Source: Mangrovimicrobium sp033283385
GTDB taxonomy: Bacteria; Pseudomonadota; Gammaproteobacteria; Pseudomonadales; Halieaceae
Length of the DNA stretch: 64,000 nucleotides
Direction of reading: 5' to 3'
Assembly (NCBI GenBank): GCA_033283385.1
Contig: JAWMQQ010000001.1
Coordinates: 1,054,001 to 1,118,000, forward strand
Shown here in pieces: positions 42,227 to 50,952 of the stretch. Position 1 is the first letter of the stretch; each line of letters opens with the position of its first letter. The notes beneath the pieces were generated by a model. The model was given only the letters and a program-made list of their open reading frames with translations, was not told where the DNA came from and did not search any database. The translations under genes were made by a program, and so were the position numbers.

Positions 42227-43453
42227 TCAGGCGATGGCGCCCAGCGCCTTGAGCTTCTCGATCTCTTCCCACTCCATGCCCATTTCCATGAGCACCAGTT
42301 CGGTGTGCTCGGAGGCTTCCGGGGCGCGGGTGGTCTGAACCGGCTCGTGGTTGAACTGCACCGGGCCGCGCACCAGCTTAATCGGGTCGCCGCCATCGGC
42401 CGCCTCGACCTCGAACAGCATGTCGTTGGCCAGGGCCTGCTCGTCGGTGGTGAGGTCCATCAGGCTCTGTACCGGGGCCCACTGGCCGGAGTAGGTCTTC
42501 AGGTGCTCGCGCCAGTAGAGGAAGGGCTTGCTGCGGAAGGCCGCGTCGATTTCCGCGCTGGCGGCTTCCCAGTTCTGCATCAGCGCCTCGACGCTGGAGA
42601 AACGCTCGTCCTCGGCCAGTTCCGGCTTGCCGATGTGCTCGAAGAAGTTCTTGATATGCGGGCCGGGGGTCAGCGTGCACATGTTGATGGTGCCGCCGTC
42701 TTCGGTGCGGTAGTTGCCCATCAGCGGGTTGCCAGGGTTGCCGCCGGAACGGGGCATGGCGTTGTGCATGATCTGGCCGCAGTCCAGGCCCATGTCGATG
42801 GAGGTGCCGGCCGCCCACCAGGCGGTGCTCAGCAGGGAGACGTCCATCTCCACCGCCTCGCCGGTGCGCTCGCGGTGGAACAGGGCGGCGGAGATGCCGC
42901 CGGCGATGAACATGGCGCCGATGGAATCGCCGAAGGCCGGGATCGCCTGGTTCAGCGGGCCGTCCAGTTCCTTGGGGGTGAAGGTGTCGGCCAGGCCGCT
43001 GCGGTTCCAGAAGGCGGTGCCGTCGAAGCCGCCGGTGTCGCGCTCGGGGCCTTTATCGCCGTAGGCGCTGCCGCGGGCGTAAATTATGTTGGGGTTGATC
43101 GCGCGGATGTGCTCCACATCGAACTTCATGCGCTGGCGCTGGCTCGGGCGGTAGTTGGTCAGGAATACGTCCGCGGTCTTGGCCAGTTCGTAGATGACGG
43201 CCATGCCCTCGGGCTTGGAGATGTCGATGCCGACGCTGCGCTTGCCGCGGTTGGGGTGTTCGACGAACGGGCTGCGCTTGGGGTTGACCTTGATGCCGCC
43301 GAGGTTGACGAAGCCGCGCTGGGTGTCGCCGCGCTCCGGGTGCTCGACCTTGATCACGTCCGCGCCCCAGTCAGCGAGAATGGCTCCCGCTGCAGGTACG
43401 TAGGTAAATTGCGCTACTTCAAGGACTTTGACGCCCTGCATGACCTTGGCCAT
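42227..43453 (-). CDS. CaiB/BaiF (family III) CoA-transferase
   Basis: 408 aa. VLEVAQFTYVPAAGAILADWGADVIKVEHPERGD is the family N-terminus (seen in parts), LFLTNYRPS-like VFLTNYRPSQRQR and FGDSIGAMFIAGGISAALFHRERTG follow. It transfers CoA between acids through a covalent Asp-acyl intermediate. RBS ggaggt. It is first in the operon with the small protein and the ligase, giving two alternative routes to CoA-activate the substrate. Confidence 0.92.
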   Translation of the reverse strand: MAKVMQGVKVLEVAQFTYVPAAGAILADWGADVIKVEHPERGDTQRGFVNLGGIKVNPKRSPFVEHPNRGKRSVGIDISKPEGMAVIYELAKTADVFLTNYRPSQRQRMKFDVEHIRAINPNIIYARGSAYGDKGPERDTGGFDGTAFWNRSGLADTFTPKELDGPLNQAIPAFGDSIGAMFIAGGISAALFHRERTGEAVEMDVSLLSTAWWAAGTSIDMGLDCGQIMHNAMPRSGGNPGNPLMGNYRTEDGGTINMCTLTPGPHIKNFFEHIGKPELAEDERFSSVEALMQNWEAASAEIDAAFRSKPFLYWREHLKTYSGQWAPVQSLMDLTTDEQALANDMLFEVEAADGGDPIKLVRGPVQFNHEPVQTTRAPEASEHTELVLMEMGMEWEEIEKLKALGAIA

Positions 43454-43485
43454 TCATACACCTCCGGATTATTGTTGCGGGGGGA

Positions 43486-43514
43486 ATTATACAGATCGAC
43501 GCGTTTTTGCATAG
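43486..43514 (-). promoter_or_regulatory. Candidate promoter of the CoA-transferase operon
   Basis: A perfect TATAAT (minus strand, 43486-43491) lies about 33 bp before the ATG. The -35 region at 17 bp (43509-43514, CTATGC) is poor, so a regulator may be needed. GGAGG RBS lies between. Confidence 0.4.
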
Positions 43515-43871
43515 TTCTCATCGGCGGGGCAGGGCCGCCGGACCCGGCGCGACACACGCCGCTGGCCGCATCAATATTCGTACTGCTTGGTCCTAAAATG
43601 CACATCGATTCCCCCGATTGCGGGGGCTTTTTGCCGGCGGGCTCTTCCGGCCCGGGTAGGTGCAACTTTTTGCCAACGCCATGTGCTCCCAAATGCAGTC
43701 ATGGTTGCCGGCCTCGCCAATGCCCGAAGCTCCTGGTGGCGCCTTCCGCATGCCGCCGGGCCGATCCGGCCCGCTGCCGACGCGGGGGCCGGGAATCGAC
43801 ACCCGGAGCCGTTGTCTCGCCTGCGGGCTTGGGGCAAAGTGGCCGACTGACCGAACCCCGAGGTGCCCATA
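43515..43871 (+). other. Gene-free region with a lone intrinsic terminator-like hairpin
   Basis: Between the divergent CoA-transferase and sulfotransferase genes. CCCCCG-ATTG-CGGGGG followed by CTTTTTG (43611-43632) is a compact plus-strand terminator with no gene before it. It could end a short leader or small RNA, or attenuate the sulfotransferase transcript. A minus-strand frame here (43571-43924) has no RBS or recognisable content. I see no riboswitch consensus. Confidence 0.45.
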
Positions 43872-45026
43872 ATGACGCAGACATTCAATGCAGAAGAGTT
43901 GATCGCCCAGGCCCGCGCGGCCACCGGCCTGGAAAAATTCGACAGCGAGAGCTTTCGCGAGGGCCTGGATGTCTATCTCGCGGACGCCAACCGCATCGCC
44001 AATGACGGCCTGAACGTCGAGCGCTTCGCCGGCGGTATCGTGCAGGCGCTGGCTACGCGCCTCAAGGTCGCCGACTACCTCGACAAGCGCCCGGAGCTGC
44101 TGCAGCGGCCCGTCGAGCGCCCGGTTATCGTCTTCGGGATCCCGCGCACCGGCACAACCCTGCTCAGCAACCTGCTGGCCGCGGATCCCGCGCGCCGCTC
44201 GCCGCTGACCTGGGAGATCGACGACCCGGTTCCGCCGCCCACCAGCGACACCCTGCTCACCGACCCGCGCGCAGTGCAGCGCCTGGCGGCGGAGAAGGCG
44301 ATGCTGGAAGCGCACCCGGAGATGGGCAAGTACTACCGCGGCTCCGCGGTGTATCCCAACGAGTGCATGTTTTTCACGATGCACGACTTCAAGGCGCTGA
44401 TCTGGGAGTCCCGCGGCAAGCTGCCGGGCTATCGCGACTGGCTGTTCAACGAGGCCGACCTGGGCTCCACCTACGCGTACCACAAGCGCTACCTGCAACT
44501 GCTGCAGGCGGACGCACCCGGCACCTGGAACCTGAAGATGCCCTCCCACGCGCTGTGGCTGGAGAACGTGCTGGAGACCTACCCGGACGCCCGCCTGGTG
44601 TGGACGCACCGCGATCCGCTGACCGCCACTGGTTCCTTCTGCAGCATCATCTCGCTGGGCCACAGCGGCTTCAACCAGGAGGTCGACCTCGAGTACATCG
44701 GCCAGGACTGCCTGTGGCAGGCGCAGCAGCACGCGGACCGCATCATGGACACGCGCGAGAAGATCGGCGAGGACCGTATCATCGACGTGCATTACAACGA
44801 GCTGACCGACGACCCGATCGGCGGCATGCGCAAGCTCTATGCCGCCCTCGGCGACGAGTTCACCGCCGAGGCCCAGGCGGGCATGCAGTCCTGGCTGGAC
44901 GACAACCCGCAGACCAAGTTCGGCAAGCACGAATACAAGCTGGCACAGTTCGGCCTGGAGCAGGACGCGGTCACCGCGGCCTTCGAGCGCTACCTGTCGA
45001 AGTACGACGTCGCCAAAGAAGGCTGA
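43872..45026 (+). CDS. PAPS-dependent sulfotransferase-family protein
   Basis: 384 aa from ATG 43872 with GAGGTG RBS. VIVFGIPRTGTTLLSNLL (86-103; PRTGTT 91-96) is the 5'-phosphosulfate-binding loop. LVWTHRDPLTATGSFCSIISL is the 3'-phosphate-binding segment of Sulfotransferase_3-type enzymes. It would place sulfate on, or act on, an alcohol or lipid. Families like this are common near steroid or sterol genes, but the acceptor is not determinable. Confidence 0.88.
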   Translation: MTQTFNAEELIAQARAATGLEKFDSESFREGLDVYLADANRIANDGLNVERFAGGIVQALATRLKVADYLDKRPELLQRPVERPVIVFGIPRTGTTLLSNLLAADPARRSPLTWEIDDPVPPPTSDTLLTDPRAVQRLAAEKAMLEAHPEMGKYYRGSAVYPNECMFFTMHDFKALIWESRGKLPGYRDWLFNEADLGSTYAYHKRYLQLLQADAPGTWNLKMPSHALWLENVLETYPDARLVWTHRDPLTATGSFCSIISLGHSGFNQEVDLEYIGQDCLWQAQQHADRIMDTREKIGEDRIIDVHYNELTDDPIGGMRKLYAALGDEFTAEAQAGMQSWLDDNPQTKFGKHEYKLAQFGLEQDAVTAAFERYLSKYDVAKEG

Positions 45027-45152
45027 GCCCGACCTCATCCTTGCCTGCAACGGCGGTTTTTGCCGCTGGCGCTCGCGCTTGTTTATACTCGGGAGCCCGG
45101 TGTTCTGCCGGGCCATGATAATGACACGGCGAAATGCCGGGGATGTCCCGAA

Positions 45153-47375
45153 GTGCAAGAACAAGCGCAACACTCCGAAACCCAGCACCTTAAAGTGCGG
45201 GATACAACGCCGCAGACCGCCAAGACTTTCTGCCGCAACTGCGGTGCGCTGTGCGCGCTGGAAGTGACCGTCGAGGACGGCCGCCTCACCGGCGCCGTCG
45301 CCGATGGCTCCACCTCGCCCTACGGCAATTACATGTGCCCCAAGGGACTGGCCAGCATCGACTTCCACAACGGTGCGGAAGAGCGCCTGATGCAGAGCCT
45401 GAAGCGCAACGCCGCGGGCGATTTCGAGCCGCTGGCCACGGCCGACGCGCTGGATGAGATCGCCGGCAAGCTCGCCGCGCTGCTGCGCGAGCACGGCCCG
45501 CGCTCCATCGCCGTCTACCACGGCACCGGGGCCTACCGCAGCGTATTGGGCGGCCTGCTCGAGCGCGCCTTCGTCGCCGCCATCGACAGCCCGAATTTCT
45601 TCTCCACCATGACCATCGACCAGTCCGCCAAGTGGGTGACCATGGGGCGCATGGGGGTGATGGCCAGCGGCAAGCCCAGCTTCCGCGATGTCGACCTCGG
45701 CGTGCTGGTGGGCAACAACCCGGTGGTCAGCCACCAGACCTATCCTTTCGGGCCCGGGGAGAGCGGTGCGCCGGGGCGCGCGTTTGCCGCCGCCCGCGCG
45801 CGCGGCGCGAAACTTATCGTGATCGATCCGCGGCGCACGGAGACGGCGCGCTTCGCCGATCTGGTCATCCAGCCGAAGCCCGGGCAGGACGCCGTGATCT
45901 TTGCCGCCATCGCGCACATCCTGCTGCGCGACGGCACTTACAACCACGAATTCTGCGAGCGCTTCGTCACCCAGCTGGACGAGCTGCGCGAGGCCGTCGC
46001 GCCCTTCACGCCCGAGCTCGCTGCGCAGCGCGCCGATGTGCCGGTGGAGCAGATCGAACAGGCGGCGCAGTGGATCGGCGCGGCGAAGAAGCCCTTTGTG
46101 GGTAGCGGCGCGGGCCCGTCGATGTCCGCCCACTCCAACCTCAACGACCACATGATCGAGGTGGTGAACGCGCTGGTCGGCGGCTACAAGCGCGCCGGCG
46201 ACCGCCTGTACAACCCGGGCACCCTGAACCCGAAGCCCAGCGTGGAAATGGCGGTGTCGCCGACGCGCAGCTGGGAGCGCGGGGTCAAGTGCGTGAGCGC
46301 GGACATCGGCCGGATCTTCGGCGAATTCCCCTCCGCGTTATTGCCGGACGAGATCACCTCGCCGGAGCCGGAGCGAATTCGCGCACTGATCTCCTTCGGC
46401 GGCAACCCGATCATGGGGCTGGGCGACCCGGCGCGGGCCGTGCCGGCCTTCGGGGAGCTGGAACTGCTGGTCTCGCTGGACGCGCGCATGAACGAGACCT
46501 GCGAGCTGTCGGATTACGTGATCGCCACCTCGCAGCCCTACGAGCGCCACGACCTCAGCATCCCCGGCGACATGCTCTATCCCGAGGCCTTTGCGCAGTA
46601 TGCCAGGCCGGTGGTGGACAAGCCCGGCGACGTGATCCACGACTGGGAATTCTTCTGGGGCGTGGCCGCGCGCATGGGCGTGCCGCTGACCCTCAAGTAC
46701 TGGAACTACGGGCTGGACTACGCGGCGATTCCCGAGGGCATGGACCTCGGTGTGGATGTCGATTCGCCGCCGGACCCGGAGGCGATGGTGCGCTTTCTCT
46801 GCGGCAAGAGCCGCGTGCCCTTCGAAGCGCTCAGCGAAAATCCCCAGGGCGTGCGCCCGGAGATCGAACCGCAGTACGTGCAGCCTGCTCCCGAAGGCGC
46901 CGGCGGCCGGCTGGAGCTGTGCCCGCCGGATATCGCCGCGGAGCTGGCGCTGGTGTTGGCGGAGCAGCCTGACGAGCGCTTCGCCTACCAGCTCACCTGC
47001 CGCCGCCTGCTGGAGACCATGAACAGCGCCTACCGCGACTCCGCGCGCTCCCGGGCGAACTACCCGGTGAACTGGGCCTACATGAATCCCGAGGACATGG
47101 CCGAGGAAGGTATCGCCGAGGGCGAGCGGATTGCGATAACGTCCGAGGCGGGCGAGATCGTCGGTGTGGCAAAGGCGGAGGAGCGCCTGCGCCGCGGTGT
47201 GGTGTCGATGAGCCACATGTTCGGCGGCCTGGACCCGTCGCAGGATCCCGAGGGCCAGGGCGGCAGTTACACCGGCCAGCTCACCTCGCTGCAACAGTAC
47301 CTGGAACCGATCAACTACATGCCGCGCTTTTCGGGAATCCCCGTCAATATCGCGCGCAAGGAGAACCAGTCTTGA
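45153..47375 (+). CDS. Molybdopterin (bis-MGD) oxidoreductase, second copy
   Basis: 740 aa from GTG 45153 (GGGGAT upstream); other starts are possible because the frame opens at 45060. [4Fe-4S] ligands C27-x2-C30-x3-C34 and C62 (FCRNCGALC, YMCPKG). STMTIDQSAKWVTMGRMG and LIVIDPRRTETARFADL match the paralogue at 26938. The C-terminus, YMNPEDMAEEGIAEGERI, is the Molydop_binding barrel. It is cytoplasmic and single-subunit. It overlaps the following AKR start by 4 bp. Confidence 0.9.
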   Translation: MQEQAQHSETQHLKVRDTTPQTAKTFCRNCGALCALEVTVEDGRLTGAVADGSTSPYGNYMCPKGLASIDFHNGAEERLMQSLKRNAAGDFEPLATADALDEIAGKLAALLREHGPRSIAVYHGTGAYRSVLGGLLERAFVAAIDSPNFFSTMTIDQSAKWVTMGRMGVMASGKPSFRDVDLGVLVGNNPVVSHQTYPFGPGESGAPGRAFAAARARGAKLIVIDPRRTETARFADLVIQPKPGQDAVIFAAIAHILLRDGTYNHEFCERFVTQLDELREAVAPFTPELAAQRADVPVEQIEQAAQWIGAAKKPFVGSGAGPSMSAHSNLNDHMIEVVNALVGGYKRAGDRLYNPGTLNPKPSVEMAVSPTRSWERGVKCVSADIGRIFGEFPSALLPDEITSPEPERIRALISFGGNPIMGLGDPARAVPAFGELELLVSLDARMNETCELSDYVIATSQPYERHDLSIPGDMLYPEAFAQYARPVVDKPGDVIHDWEFFWGVAARMGVPLTLKYWNYGLDYAAIPEGMDLGVDVDSPPDPEAMVRFLCGKSRVPFEALSENPQGVRPEIEPQYVQPAPEGAGGRLELCPPDIAAELALVLAEQPDERFAYQLTCRRLLETMNSAYRDSARSRANYPVNWAYMNPEDMAEEGIAEGERIAITSEAGEIVGVAKAEERLRRGVVSMSHMFGGLDPSQDPEGQGGSYTGQLTSLQQYLEPINYMPRFSGIPVNIARKENQS

Positions 47376-48367
47376 GTATTGGCAAACGCAAGCTCGGCGG
47401 CCGCGAGGTGAACCCGGTCGGTTTCGGCTGCATGTCGCTGTCGTTCGCCTACGGTTACCAGCCGCCGGACGAGGAGGGCACGGCGATCCTGCACCGCGCG
47501 CTGGACCTCGGCTACGACCACCTCGACACGGCGCGCCTGTACGGCATGGGGCACAACGAGGAGCTCATCGGCAAGGCCCTGAAGGGGATGCGCGAGCGCT
47601 TCTACCTCGCCTCCAAGACCGGCATCTTCTACGAGGATGGCGTGCGCCGGGTCGACTGCCGCCCTGAAAAACTGCGCGAGGCCTGCGAGATTTCGCTGAA
47701 GCTGCTGCAGACGGACCATATCGATCTCTACTACCTGCACCGCCACGATTACGATGTGCCGATCGAGGAGTCCGTGGGTGGGCTGGCCGAGCTGATCCGC
47801 GAGGGCAAGATCGGCGGCATCGGGCTGTCCGAGGTTTCGGCCGGCACCCTGCGCCGCGCGGCGAAGGAGCACCCGGTGGCCGCGGTGCAGAACGAGTACT
47901 CCCTGTGGACGCGCAATCCGGAGCTGGGCCTCAGCGAGGCCTGCGCCGAGCTGGGTACCACGCTGGTGGCGTTTTCCCCGGTGGGGCGCGGGGCGCTGGC
48001 CAATGGCGTGCGCGCTACATCGGAACTGGACGAGAAGGATTTCCGCGCCGGCATGCCGCGCTTCTCCGAGGAAAACTGGCCGCACAATCTGGGGCTGATC
48101 GACAGCTTCAATGCCATCGCCGAAGGGCAGGGCGCAACCCCGGCCCAGCTCGCGCTGGCCTGGGTGCTGTCGCGCGGTGACCACGTGGTCGCCATCCCCG
48201 GCACCGGCCGCATGGCGCACATGGAAGAAAATATCGCCCGCTGGGACTGGCAGCCGCCCGCCGAGGTGCTGGAAGAGCTGGATGCCCTGATCAACGAGCA
48301 AACCATCGCCGGCCACCGCTACGGCGAAGCCATGCGCGCCAACGTCGATACCGAGGAGTATGCTTGA
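47372..48367 (+). CDS. Aldo/keto reductase
   Basis: 331 aa from a TTG start that overlaps the previous stop (TTGA), RBS aaggaga. Tetrad D52, Y57, K82, H123 (HLDTARLYG, LASKTG, YYLHRHD). LSRGDHVVAIPGTGRMAHMEEN is the NADP-binding tail. It resembles the YajO/pyridoxal-reductase-like AKRs. It probably works with the Mo enzyme in the same transcript. After this gene the base composition drops sharply. Confidence 0.9.
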   Translation: MSIGKRKLGGREVNPVGFGCMSLSFAYGYQPPDEEGTAILHRALDLGYDHLDTARLYGMGHNEELIGKALKGMRERFYLASKTGIFYEDGVRRVDCRPEKLREACEISLKLLQTDHIDLYYLHRHDYDVPIEESVGGLAELIREGKIGGIGLSEVSAGTLRRAAKEHPVAAVQNEYSLWTRNPELGLSEACAELGTTLVAFSPVGRGALANGVRATSELDEKDFRAGMPRFSEENWPHNLGLIDSFNAIAEGQGATPAQLALAWVLSRGDHVVAIPGTGRMAHMEENIARWDWQPPAEVLEELDALINEQTIAGHRYGEAMRANVDTEEYA

Positions 48368-48479
48368 AAACCGCATCAAGGCGGCGCGGCAGCAGCCATT
48401 CAGCTTCTGCAATCAATTTCATAGCGAATTCGAAGTGGTAGCTAGTGATGCCCGTAGTGTAGATCTAGCTGGCACACTT

Positions 48480-49103
48480 TTACGTGCCCAAACCATTTTG
48501 AATAAGTCCAACCACGCACACCAAAAAAATGAACAATATCGACAAAACATGATAGAGGTGGGGCAATTCTTCGATCGCATTGTCTATCGGCTCTTCGTCA
48601 TTCTTCCTCAAAAAAGTTACCGCAATGTATAGCAGCCAGCCATATAGAGCTGTCGCGAGTGGCCATAATGCGATTTGCAGAAAGTGGCTTCTAGTCTCTT
48701 CAAAATGTAAGGAATTTTTTGATATGCCTTCGTTGGCTGCGGAATATTTGCACTCGGAGGCGCTTGTTCCTTCTCTCAAGAGTCTCTGGTCATAGAGGGA
48801 AGCACACGATTTTGAGATGACATTTTCTTCTACCTCCATTAGTGCTTTTACCGGAGATAGAGTCGCGACGATGATGGCGGCCAATACTAGAAAGCTCACG
48901 CCTCTTCTATAGTAGAGTCTAGTCAGAAGCTGGAGAATAAATGAGCGCCCTTTCTCGCTTACGGCGAAGACTATGCCCAAGGCTGGGTTTTGAGGAAATT
49001 TTTCCTTTAAATAGTTGTTTTTGTGGAAAAAGCTGAAAATGTACAAGGCGCTCATGATTGCGCCAATTGCGAAGGTAATACCCCCATCGAGCGACAAATT
49101 CAT
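48480..49103 (-). CDS. Four-helix membrane protein of unknown function (AT-rich cassette)
   Basis: 207 aa with about four hydrophobic segments (6-26, 68-88, 142-165, 182-203). A polar stretch of ~50 residues with three Cys lies between the second and third. I recognise no family. The ATG follows the TAG of the upstream gene with no gap. Codon use is AT-rich and unlike the neighbours, pointing to horizontal transfer. Confidence 0.65.
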   Translation of the reverse strand: MNLSLDGGITFAIGAIMSALYIFSFFHKNNYLKEKFPQNPALGIVFAVSEKGRSFILQLLTRLYYRRGVSFLVLAAIIVATLSPVKALMEVEENVISKSCASLYDQRLLREGTSASECKYSAANEGISKNSLHFEETRSHFLQIALWPLATALYGWLLYIAVTFLRKNDEEPIDNAIEELPHLYHVLSILFIFLVCVVGLIQNGLGT

Positions 49104-50126
49104 CTAGTTGCCCTCACCTAGCTGCAGTGAATCCCTTCTGGACTGTGACTGGGCTGCTGCAGATTGGATAATCGCCTTGAGGCCGACGAAATTGACGAGT
49201 GCTGCTACCAGTAATCCTGATCCCAGCATAAAGGCAGGACTATGAATTGGAATTCCGGTAACCAGGAAGGCCAATGAGTGGATGATGAAATAGAATATTA
49301 CTAGAGGCTCCAGCAAGCGAAGTGAAATAACGATAAGCGTTGCTTGCAAGGAGGTTAGAGGATCTTCCCCGTTGGATGAAACACTATTCCAGAACCGATT
49401 GCTAATGTATCCACTAAGGAAACACAATACGAAAACAACAGAAAACACGGCGAAAGTCACCGTCAATGTAGCTTTTAGAAAATCTATATTGGCGGACGTC
49501 ACTATCTTTTCGAATAGCAGAGAATAGCTGCTCTCAAAGTTGGAGAGTCCCTGGGGGAATTGGATCAACTTTTCTCCAGATTTAACAACGGCTGCAAGGG
49601 CAAGCATGTCAATTGCGACCAAACAGGCTGACAAGTGCCAGAACCAGCGAGACTCGGTTGACGATGATGGAGCTTTGAAGCGCCTGAATATGGGCTTTAG
49701 GAAGAATGGGGCTTCATCAATGTTGGGCGACGTAGGAACCGCCACAACTTTTTCGGAATACTTCCACCAGACATACGCCATCGCAATTACAGCGGCATAA
49801 ATAATAACGTGTGTCCTGAATCGGTCTCCAATCCACGACCATATGGGGGCTAAGGAAGCGAGCCAATCTGGAAGCGGTAGCGCTAATACAACACCAAGAA
49901 ATTGCGCAAAGACGGAAAATACATCAATGGCCACGAGGTAGAAAAGTAGAAGCCCAGCATGCCATCCAGCGTTGTATTTTGCCCACCTGAGCCATGTCTT
50001 ATAACCTGACTGGTAGATGTGTGCAGAACAGAACGTGAGGGCAATTACGTCAAGTGAGACAGCTACGCCGATTACAAAGTCGATGTATAGGCTGTCGAAT
50101 GCAGATTGATATACTGAGTGCTCCAT
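49104..50126 (-). CDS. Seven-helix membrane protein of unknown function (AT-rich cassette)
   Basis: 340 aa from ATG 50126 (strong ggaggaaggga RBS). About seven hydrophobic segments, with a cytoplasmic-looking polar loop near 140-170 (VPTSPNIDEAPFFLKPIF) and a polar C-terminus rich in Q and S (IIQSAAAQSQSRRDSLQ). No family recognised. It is strictly adjacent to the 207-aa membrane protein (TAG|ATG), so the two are made together and probably form one complex. Confidence 0.68.
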   Translation of the reverse strand: MEHSVYQSAFDSLYIDFVIGVAVSLDVIALTFCSAHIYQSGYKTWLRWAKYNAGWHAGLLLFYLVAIDVFSVFAQFLGVVLALPLPDWLASLAPIWSWIGDRFRTHVIIYAAVIAMAYVWWKYSEKVVAVPTSPNIDEAPFFLKPIFRRFKAPSSSTESRWFWHLSACLVAIDMLALAAVVKSGEKLIQFPQGLSNFESSYSLLFEKIVTSANIDFLKATLTVTFAVFSVVFVLCFLSGYISNRFWNSVSSNGEDPLTSLQATLIVISLRLLEPLVIFYFIIHSLAFLVTGIPIHSPAFMLGSGLLVAALVNFVGLKAIIQSAAAQSQSRRDSLQLGEGN

Positions 50127-50205
50127 TGGATATCCCTTCCTCCTGGGCATGGAATGTTGTTACTTCCCGGTATTCATTGCTCTTGCTTCGTGTGGGTTAG
50201 AGTCG

Positions 50206-50234
50206 ATAGTAGATGGAACGCGGTGCGAAGACAA
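50206..50234 (-). promoter_or_regulatory. Candidate promoter of the AT-rich membrane cassette
   Basis: On the minus strand TTGTCT (50229-50234), 17 bp, TACTAT (50206-50211), with a leader of about 75 nt to ATG 50126. Apart from this, 50127-50424 contains no gene that I can support. Confidence 0.4.
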
Positions 50235-50424
50235 TTGGGATGGCAACGCTGCAAGCCCAGTCGCTCTAATCCTGAGCTGTTCGGTGTCATTGCGCTTCCG
50301 AAGCCTGTGGAGTTTAGCTGGTACAAATAGTTTTTAGTTGTTTACCGGAGGCGAAAAGCGGGGGAAATGGCAACGCCGCTAAAAGAGGATGGTACCAGTC
50401 CCGCTCTGGGTACTAGCGAATAGC

Positions 50425-50952
50425 TCACCCGTTCCCTTTGTCCAGGCGATAGTAGAGCTGGGTGAAGGTTTGGCCTTCGAGTTCCTGGCTTTTTTGGGAA
50501 ACCAGTTTCGCGCCGAGTTTTTCCACCGCGCGGCGCGAGCGCAGGTTGCTCTCGCCGACATGGAACCAGATGGCGTCCACCCAGGGGGCGATGTGTCCCA
50601 GCATCAACTGCTTGAGTTCGCGGTTGGTGCCGTCGCCCCAGTGCTCCCGCGCGAGGAAGGTGTAGCCGATGGCGATTTCCCGGGACTCCGGCTTCCAGTC
50701 GTAGTAGCGGCTGGAGCCTATGACCTTGCCGCCGGCCAGTTCCTCGATCACCAGCGCGCTGCCGGATGCCACCGCGCCGTCAAAGAATCGCTGCCGGAAG
50801 ACGTCGCGCTGGTAGCGCTTGCTGTCCGGGTGTTGCTCCCAGATGCCGGGGTCCGACGCCGCCATGTACAGCGCGTCGAAATCCGCAGGAACCAGCGGCC
50901 GCAGTCGAATCGTATTCCCGGCCAGTACAGGTTGCAGTTCGATGTCGCTCAA
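50425..50952 (-). CDS. GNAT-family N-acetyltransferase
   Basis: 175 aa, RimJ/RimL-like. TIRLRPLVPADFDALYMAASDP opens the fold, EIAIGYTFLAREHWGDGTNRELK is the acetyl-CoA-binding region and HVGESNLRSRRAVEKLGAKLV the last motif. The start is TTG, overlapping the MOSC stop (TTGA). The substrate is unknown. Confidence 0.88.
   Translation of the reverse strand: MSDIELQPVLAGNTIRLRPLVPADFDALYMAASDPGIWEQHPDSKRYQRDVFRQRFFDGAVASGSALVIEELAGGKVIGSSRYYDWKPESREIAIGYTFLAREHWGDGTNRELKQLMLGHIAPWVDAIWFHVGESNLRSRRAVEKLGAKLVSQKSQELEGQTFTQLYYRLDKGNG

Noticed and set aside
43571..43924. 117-codon minus-strand ORF in the sulfotransferase leader
   Set aside because: No ribosome site, overlaps the sulfotransferase start, and no recognisable sequence features.
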